DNA of 6,349 nt from Candidatus Zixiibacteriota bacterium (GTDB lineage: Bacteria; Zixibacteria; MSB-5A5; WJJR01), in contig WJJR01000492.1 of NCBI GenBank assembly GCA_014729565.1, positions 1 through 6,349 on the forward strand, given 5' to 3'. A program made the translations under genes and the position numbers. Positions 1 to 4,052 of this stretch are shown piece after piece. The notes below the pieces were generated by a model. The model did no database searches, was not told the origin of the DNA, and saw only the letters and a list, made by a program, of their open reading frames with translations. Each line of letters opens with the position of its first letter. The stretch's first letter is position 1.

Positions 1-180
1 AGTGTCAGTAATCACACACATCGAAAGTGACTGTGCTCATTAAGGCAAGCTCATTTCGACGGGCTACTGTCAGGATATCCCCGACACCAATCTCCATTCC
101 CTGATTGAGGACAGGAAAGGGCGTCCCCTCCCATCCTGCGTCGGACAGATTCCGCCAAACAAGTTGAGGGTTTAACGTCG
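1..180. repeat. 180-bp direct repeat, left copy (R1)
   Basis: This block matches 2488-2667 with a constant offset of 2487 and no indels. Differences are at 107, 131, 132, 133, 156, 168 and 172, so 173 of 180 bases agree and the first 106 are identical. On the right copy the block runs into the 5' leader of lipoprotein gene A. By homology, R1 on the minus strand should lead into a third lipoprotein gene whose GTG start would lie about 30 bp beyond the left edge. Identity shows no decay at base 1, so the repeat very probably continues outside the window. At the other end, homology stops at 180: the left copy continues into the small exported-protein ORF, the right copy into a transposase remnant. 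Confidence 0.93.
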
Positions 181-324
181 CCCGTGCCACTGCAGATAAT
201 GTGCCTGGGTCGGCCAGAGCGTGTCACTCGGGATACGTTCGATGTCCGCAAGCCCAACAGTCGATACTACTAAACACATTACGCAAGTAAACATAAACCA
301 AACAATGCATCGATATGGACTCAT
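172..324 (-). CDS. Small exported protein, 50 aa, probably prematurely terminated
   Basis: The start is ATG at 324-322, with AGGAGG (complement of 331-336) six bases upstream, the best ribosome-binding site in the left half. The product opens with a signal peptide: MSPYR, a hydrophobic core at about residues 7-25, and a likely cleavage after GLA (residue 26) before DIERIPSD. No known domain is visible, and I do not recognise the family. It starts 21 bases after the stop of lipoprotein B and is probably co-transcribed with it. The frame ends at TAA (174-172) inside repeat R1. Beyond that stop the same frame stays open to TGA at 72-70, giving about 84 residues if the TAA is read through. Repeat R2 has TAC (Tyr) at the matching codon, so the TAA may be a nonsense mutation in a once longer gene. 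An alternative reading places a frameshift near 205-225 into a frame that ends at 5-7. Confidence 0.55.
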   Translation of the reverse strand: MSPYRCIVWFMFTCVMCLVVSTVGLADIERIPSDTLWPTQAHYLQWHGRR

Positions 325-345
325 ACACACCCTCCTATGTAATTG

Positions 346-1269
346 TTAATTGTCGTTAAAGTCATCGTATGACAGAACTGGTCGTTGTACATTGTTGCTT
401 CGGCTTATCTGCCATATTTCTCGAAAGTGGAGGGAATCTACACGAACATACAATATGCTATTCCCATCTTGGGACCAAGCCGGGTATTGCGCCCAATGAG
501 CTAGCATCCTGCGTGCTCCAGATTCGACGTCATACATCTCGAGATTTAGGGATGATGGACCAACAGTGTTGTGTCGTACGTAAGCAACCCGCCCACCCGT
601 CCATGAAATAGCCGGACCTGATACATAGTCATGGCTCTGAGAAAAGCAAACAATCGTGTCGATTATGGAATGTGTCTGTAGAAGAATATTGCCGTCGGAA
701 TAGCAGATAACGTCACCATTGCGAGATGCTGTGGCATCGCGCGCTCCGGCAGCAACAAGCCGCATTTCGAGTGTCATGATATCGACTTCGTATATACCAT
801 AGCCTGCGTCGTATTCTCCTGACACAAGGACTTTGTCACACGCTCGCCAAGCAACAGAAAGGGCGCCGCCAGAGGGTCCTATAGGTGCAAGGATTGAATA
901 GTCGGGACTGTGAGGGGAGATTGTGTTTAGTGCAATCAGTCGTACGTCTCCAAAGAATGAGCGATACGCTAATAAGTCACCGCAAGGAGACACGGCGCCT
1001 TCAAGGGCTTGTGTAACCACCAATGCCGGAACACTCGGTTCTTCACTATGGTGCCGATAAACGCCAGCGGGATTGTCGGAATCACCACCAAAGAAGAAGT
1101 ATACATAATCATCTACCTTGGAGGTACTGAGATGTCTAATATATGGCGGGCGTGTGAATGTATCATCCCCATCGACGATGTTATCATTGCAGCCAGCGCA
1201 TAGCGGTACGCATGCCACTGTCAGCAGGAGTAGGCGATAAGCTCTCCGAAGTCCTCGTGTGCGACGCAC
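346..1269 (-). CDS. Lipoprotein B, beta-propeller-like (PD40/TolB type)
   Basis: A predicted exported lipoprotein of 307 residues. From GTG at 1269, GAGAAGGGA upstream gives a ribosome-binding site. A basic n-region and a hydrophobic stretch lead to lipobox CAGC, with the acylated Cys at residue 27. An in-frame GTG at 1341 would add 24 residues and an unusually long n-region. The mature protein has propeller-like strands: YIRHLSTSKVDDYVYFFFGGD-type opening (43-63), SPCG at 94-97 in place of the usual SPDG, an ISWTGGRVAYVRH strand, and PAWSQDGNSILYVRVD with HFREIW at 281-286. It ends near YDDF (301-304). It is a clear paralogue of gene A, with these landmarks at the same positions in the first third. 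Such propellers usually bind protein or carbohydrate partners at the envelope; no catalytic residues are visible. The small exported-protein ORF follows directly. Function unknown. Confidence 0.85.
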   Translation of the reverse strand: MRRTRGLRRAYRLLLLTVACVPLCAGCNDNIVDGDDTFTRPPYIRHLSTSKVDDYVYFFFGGDSDNPAGVYRHHSEEPSVPALVVTQALEGAVSPCGDLLAYRSFFGDVRLIALNTISPHSPDYSILAPIGPSGGALSVAWRACDKVLVSGEYDAGYGIYEVDIMTLEMRLVAAGARDATASRNGDVICYSDGNILLQTHSIIDTIVCFSQSHDYVSGPAISWTGGRVAYVRHNTVGPSSLNLEMYDVESGARRMLAHWAQYPAWSQDGNSILYVRVDSLHFREIWQISRSNNVQRPVLSYDDFNDN

Positions 1270-1345
1270 AACCTGTCCCTTCTCGATGTAGTGCAATGCC
1301 CAGATGTCAGTTACCTTTGACCCACGTACCACAGTATTCACTTGG

Positions 1346-1351
1346 TGTCAA
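1346..1351 (-). promoter_or_regulatory. Possible -35 hexamer (TTGACA) upstream of lipoprotein B
   Basis: The complement of 1346-1351 reads TTGACA. It lies about 77 bases before the GTG at 1269 and just downstream, in the direction of transcription, of the palindromic 19-bp repeats. The matching -10 at 17-base spacing (TACGTG) is poor, so this is weak support for an internal promoter driving gene B. Confidence 0.2.
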
Positions 1352-1356
1352 GTCCA

Positions 1357-1394
1357 TTCGACAGATCTCTGTCACTTCGACAGATCTCTGTCAC
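1357..1394. repeat. Two perfect tandem 19-bp repeats with internal palindromes
   Basis: The unit ttcgacagatctctgtcac occurs at 1357-1375 and again at 1376-1394 without a mismatch. Each unit contains a 14-base inverted repeat, gacaga-tc-tctgtc (1360-1373 and 1379-1392). The two palindromes sit 19 bases apart, close to two helical turns. They lie upstream of gene B and of the TTGACA at 1346-1351, the usual arrangement for a paired regulator site. A replication-slippage duplication with no function is also possible. Confidence 0.75.
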
Positions 1395-1404
1395 AAAGTG
1401 ACAG
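1388..1404. repeat. 7-bp hairpin overlapping the second 19-bp repeat
   Basis: ctgtcac (1388-1394), aaa loop, gtgacag (1398-1404) is a perfect stem of seven pairs. It shares its left arm with the second 19-bp unit, so the right arm makes a third, partial copy of the same half-site in inverted orientation. No T-run follows on either strand, so it is not a standard intrinsic terminator. Confidence 0.6.
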
Positions 1405-1417
1405 GAGGACATCAGCG

Positions 1418-1474
1418 TCATCCAATCGAAGACGTGAATGATCCTAATTGCTGGGTGGTCACTATCCACCTCCC
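1418..1474 (-). pseudogene. Vestigial small-gene start after lipoprotein A
   Basis: Eighteen bases downstream of the stop of gene A, the minus strand reads TTACATGGGAGG, then six bases, then GTG at 1462-1460. The corresponding stretch after gene B reads TTACATAGGAGG, six bases, then the ATG of the small exported protein. The leader and spacing therefore match, but here the frame stops after 14 codons (TGA 1420-1418) and no signal peptide remains. I read this as the remnant of the same small gene after a deletion, leaving only a short spacer before gene B. The homology rests on a short stretch and could be overread. Confidence 0.35.
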
Positions 1475-1491
1475 ATGTAAATCCTATCCAT

Positions 1492-2454
1492 TCACTTCTG
1501 ATAGAAGTCATCGTAAGTCAAAATCTGCTCGTGATTGCTGCCACGCACATTCGTGCACCAGAGTTCTCGAAAGTGAGCAGTATCTATGCTGACGTAGAGA
1601 ATTCGCCCGTCTCGGACCCATGTGGGATAAAGTGCCTGCTCTGCCACGGTTCCTCGCTCCCGCGTTGAGGTGTTAACGATTTCCGAATCATAGTGGATGA
1701 ACGGAGCCCCTCCATCGCTTGAACTCCAACGGCGAACATAGCCTATGTACTCGCCTGACCATGATATCATTGGATTGCGAACAGTGGATTGACCGGGCAA
1801 CGAGTCGAAATCAATGAGTGTGTCAATATCGTTGCCCTCATGCAACAGCAGCAAAGGAGATGGAGCATGCAGAAGATCAGTCGTGTAGGCGATCGATTCT
1901 CCATCCAGTGATGCGGATCCGTCACGGCATGCGGCTTGAATGAGGTTGATTATCTCGGTATTGACATCAACCTGATAGACACCCCATCCAGAGCCTGGGT
2001 CACCGGTAAACAAAATTGTGTCACAGCCACGCCAGCGAACCGATACATGCCCGCCTGAGGGGCCGGTATCGACCAGCACAGAGGAATCAGGACACACGGA
2101 ATCGTGGCTCGTTAAATCGAGTAAGCGTAGGTCGCCATAGAATGTTAAATACGCAAGTTCGTCCCCGCACGGAGACACCGCTCCTGCAATGGCATCTGTC
2201 ACGACTATCTCAGGAGATTTGCGCGCAACCATATCGTAGCGGTAAATGCCCTGGGAAACGACCGTGTCTCCCCCGAAGAAGAAGTACACATAATCGTCAA
2301 CATGCGATGTACTAAGGTACTGGATGTACGGAATAACACGGGGCGGATCGTCACCATCAATGCTTTTATCATTGCAGCCGCCTAACAAGAGCACGAACGC
2401 TACGACAAACCATAGAGCGCGATCAGCTCTCTGATGCTTTCGTATGGGAGGCAC
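1492..2454 (-). CDS. Lipoprotein A, beta-propeller-like (PD40/TolB type)
   Basis: A predicted exported lipoprotein of 320 residues, paralogous to B. I start it at GTG 2454: GGAGAAGGGAGA lies five bases upstream, and the lipobox LGGC then puts its Cys at residue 27, exactly as in B. The longer frame from ATG 2508 adds 18 residues and gives an atypically long n-region. After a DGDD-containing linker comes YIQYLSTSHVDDYVYFFFGG (43-62), then SPCG at 94-97, a GPSGG loop, ISWSGEYIGYVRR, PTWVRDGRILYVSID and HFRELW (294-299), ending near YDDF (314-317). These strand patterns fit a beta-propeller of the PD40/TolB kind; the blade number cannot be settled by eye. The gene lies downstream of repeat R2. 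The partner or ligand is unknown. Confidence 0.87.
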   Translation of the reverse strand: MPPIRKHQRADRALWFVVAFVLLLGGCNDKSIDGDDPPRVIPYIQYLSTSHVDDYVYFFFGGDTVVSQGIYRYDMVARKSPEIVVTDAIAGAVSPCGDELAYLTFYGDLRLLDLTSHDSVCPDSSVLVDTGPSGGHVSVRWRGCDTILFTGDPGSGWGVYQVDVNTEIINLIQAACRDGSASLDGESIAYTTDLLHAPSPLLLLHEGNDIDTLIDFDSLPGQSTVRNPMISWSGEYIGYVRRWSSSDGGAPFIHYDSEIVNTSTRERGTVAEQALYPTWVRDGRILYVSIDTAHFRELWCTNVRGSNHEQILTYDDFYQK

Positions 2455-2487
2455 AACGTCTCCCTTCTCCAGTTGAAGCGATGCCCA

Positions 2488-2667
2488 AGTGTCAGTAATC
2501 ACACACATCGAAAGTGACTGTGCTCATTAAGGCAAGCTCATTTCGACGGGCTACTGTCAGGATATCCCCGACACCAATCTCCATTCCCTGATTAAGGACA
2601 GGAAAGGGCGTCCCCTCTTGTCCTGCGTCGGACAGATTCCGCTAAACAAGTTGATGGTGTAACGTCG
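2488..2667. repeat. 180-bp direct repeat, right copy (R2)
   Basis: This is the second copy of the block at 1-180. Its left end is the leader of gene A and includes the upstream ATG at 2508. Homology ends sharply at 2667, where transposase-like sequence begins. The identical half is the one nearest the lipoprotein gene; all seven differences fall in the far 74 bases. That gradient suggests the part next to the lipoprotein gene was copied or homogenised more recently, or is under constraint. Confidence 0.93.
2557..2667 (-). pseudogene. 5'-truncated second copy of the small exported-protein gene
   Basis: In the frame that continues the signal-peptide ORF of the left copy, R2 reads RRYTINLFSGICPTQD and on to TGA at 2559-2557, with no internal stop. 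The left copy has the same frame with TAA in place of the TAC (Tyr). The signal peptide and start are missing here because the block is cut at 2667 by the transposase remnant. The open frame runs on to 2847, but that part is transposase DNA in a different frame. The coding status of this frame is an inference: every frame has one stop difference between the two copies. Confidence 0.35.
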
Positions 2668-2930
2668 GTCTTCGTGCGGTTGTGACGAAGCCGTTTCTGC
2701 CTCGCTTGGTTCACCTTTCTCCGATACTCCTCCCGCAACTCGGTTTTGTTCCCGATCCGATGCACATACGCTGGAGTGAAGTTGTGCAGCGCCTGGTGCG
2801 TCCGCCGATGGCAATAATACTCCATGTACCGGGCAATGCTCAAGCAAGCGCCATGTTCCGACAGGTATCCCGCGGCGCTCTGGCAGTCAGGAGCACCCTC
2901 CACCGATTCTCTCATGACGTGCTTGAGCAG
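2668..2930 (-). pseudogene. IS3/IS481-type transposase, C-terminal remnant
   Basis: The minus-strand frame running from about 2930 to 2668 ends in the C-terminal signature of DDE integrase-core transposases: ARYMEYYCHRRTHQAL, then FTPAYVH, then a basic tail (EEYRRKVNQARQKRL). This matches the usual pattern of a helix ending in YY or YN, RRPHQAL, a TP motif and a basic C-terminus. The first two acidic residues, the N-terminal helix-turn-helix and the native stop are absent. The frame runs out of the remnant straight into repeat R2 and stops at 2592-2594. Upstream of about 2930 the frame stays open to 3059, but that part looks non-coding and overlaps the next promoter. The fragment is inactive. 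The family assignment is approximate; that it is a DDE transposase fragment is fairly secure. Confidence 0.65.
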
Positions 2931-2990
2931 TAGTGAGCGGGGCTCCTGACACCGTGCCTGAATGTATCCTAACCACTGACGATGTCCCCA

Positions 2991-3018
2991 TTGACAGAAA
3001 CCCATTCTATCGTATCTT
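2991..3018 (+). promoter_or_regulatory. Candidate sigma70-type promoter for the cohesin/dockerin gene
   Basis: A perfect TTGACA at 2991-2996 is followed after 16 bases by TATCTT (3013-3018), which matches four of six -10 positions. It lies about 85-110 bases before the ATG at 3104. It starts about 60 bases beyond the transposase remnant, so the promoter may mark the first native sequence on this side. Confidence 0.4.
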
Positions 3019-3103
3019 GTTATATGGCAGCAGTACTGATGCCCGTTGGGTTCCCCCAACCCGGCGTCGACATCTGGGACTGATACAGAATCGAGGAGTG
3101 TTC

Positions 3104-3982
3104 ATGCGTCTGGACCATTTCCACCCGCGCACCATCGCCGTGTCTTTTGTTGCAGTCATCTGTATTGCGCTGTGCATGTCGGTTGTTCGGGCCCGGACCT
3201 CCGGCACCGGCAGCCAGGGTATTCAGACGGACCCGAGTGGTGTCGCGACTATCGTTCCATCGGATGTCGATACGCTCCGTGTGCTCAATCAAATCACATC
3301 CATCGGCGACACATTCGCCATCGATCTCCACGTCGCCAATGTCGACACCATCGGCGCCTATGCCATTCGGCTACGCTATGATCCTGCCGCCATCGAACCG
3401 CTGACCGATACGGTGCCCGACGCGGGCGATACTATCTACGCTCTCGAACTTGACCAGTTGCGCGGGACCGCGTTTGAGGAATTTGCCGGTTCGGTCAATG
3501 AGCCGGGTGTGATGACGATGCTGGCGGCAGATTTCGATTTGGATACGAATGAGGCATTAGCTCCTGGATCGGGGGGCAGTGCGAGAATCATGTGGCGTGT
3601 GCAAGCCACGGCCGATACCCAAACGACTCCGATTGCATTTGAGGTTCACCCTGACTTTCCGGAAACATTCAACGCGATCTCGGACTTCTACGGCGCCGAA
3701 CTCATCCGTCCGATCCTCAAAGATGGTTCGATCCGTATCCTCCCCGGCCCGTGCGATTGTCCACACCAGGCGGACCTTGACACCAGTGGTGTCATCGACG
3801 CGGTCGATCTGAATCTTCTGATCTACGCCATCTTCTTCAATGGCGCCGATCCGGTCGATCCGAGCTGCCCGACGTCGCGGGGTGACTGGAACTGCGACGG
3901 TGTCCTCGATGCCAGCGATTTGAATCTGCTGATCCGCGGCATCTTTTTCGTCCCCAGCCCACCCTGCAACCCCTGCGAGTAG
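3104..3982 (+). CDS. Secreted cohesin-like and dockerin-like protein
   Basis: A 292-residue exported protein. The ATG at 3104 is chosen because GAGGAG (3093-3098) precedes it and a signal peptide begins at once (MRLDHFHPRTIAVSF, hydrophobic core, cleavage near VVRA at about 30). The frame is open back to 2933, but that stretch contains the promoter candidate. About residues 50-215 resemble a cohesin-type beta-sandwich: a G-DTFAIDLHVANV strand, then YAIRLRYDPAAIEP, and a closing LKDGSIRI strand. The C-terminus has two EF-hand-like loops: D224-x-D-x-S-G-x-I-D-x-x-D235 and D261-x-N-x-D-G-x-L-D-x-x-D272. Each is followed by LNLLI and flanked by Cys, as in dockerins. A role in calcium-dependent extracellular assembly follows from the families; the partner is unknown. 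No membrane anchor or sorting tail is visible. recG follows within about 70 bases. Confidence 0.85.
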   Translation: MRLDHFHPRTIAVSFVAVICIALCMSVVRARTSGTGSQGIQTDPSGVATIVPSDVDTLRVLNQITSIGDTFAIDLHVANVDTIGAYAIRLRYDPAAIEPLTDTVPDAGDTIYALELDQLRGTAFEEFAGSVNEPGVMTMLAADFDLDTNEALAPGSGGSARIMWRVQATADTQTTPIAFEVHPDFPETFNAISDFYGAELIRPILKDGSIRILPGPCDCPHQADLDTSGVIDAVDLNLLIYAIFFNGADPVDPSCPTSRGDWNCDGVLDASDLNLLIRGIFFVPSPPCNPCE

Positions 3983-4002
3983 GGCACAACGATATCTTTC
4001 CG

Positions 4003-4019
4003 CATCACAAAATGTGATG
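4003..4019 (+). promoter_or_regulatory. 7-bp inverted repeat between the dockerin gene and recG
   Basis: catcaca (4003-4009), aaa, tgtgatg (4013-4019) is a perfect stem with a 3-base loop, beginning 20 bases after the dockerin stop. It could be an operator or a weak hairpin at the transcript end; no T-run follows. It covers the in-frame GTG 4014 and ATG 4017, which argues against those as recG starts. Confidence 0.45.
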
Positions 4020-4052
4020 GCGGTCGCTTGGCGATGGTCCATATTGGGGCCG

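Larger units (their letters stand above)
1338..1511 (-). other. Candidate 57-codon ORF spanning the A-B spacer
   Basis: On the minus strand an ATG at 1511-1509, inside the last codons of gene A, opens a frame of 57 codons to TGA at 1340-1338. It fills the whole spacer (MTSIRSEWIGFTWEVD at the start). It has no ribosome-binding site and could only be translated by coupling to gene A. The 19-bp duplication lies in its 3' part; without one copy the frame would end instead at TGA 1309-1307 inside the leader of gene B. A short stretch (MTLMSS) faintly resembles ALMST in one frame of repeat R1. It may be the decayed remains of the small gene expected here, or chance. Confidence 0.15.

Noticed and set aside
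73..80. ggatatcc palindrome within R1 (and again in R2)
   Set aside because: An 8-base palindrome is expected by chance, and its recurrence follows from the duplication.
51..257. Minus-strand frame of 68 codons across the R1 boundary
   Set aside because: It lacks a ribosome-binding site and a signal peptide, and in R2 the same frame meets a stop within the repeat. The overlapping frame with AGGAGG is better supported.
1158..1592. Plus-strand open frame of 144 codons across the A-B spacer
   Set aside because: It is antisense to both lipoprotein genes and the repeat region, is rich in Cys, Ser and His, and has no ribosome-binding site.
2016..2315. Plus-strand open frame of 99 codons
   Set aside because: It is antisense to lipoprotein A, Arg-rich, and has no supporting features.
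2933..3103. In-frame extension upstream of the dockerin-like gene
   Set aside because: The frame is open, but it contains the promoter candidate, precedes a good ribosome-binding site, and would bury the signal peptide.
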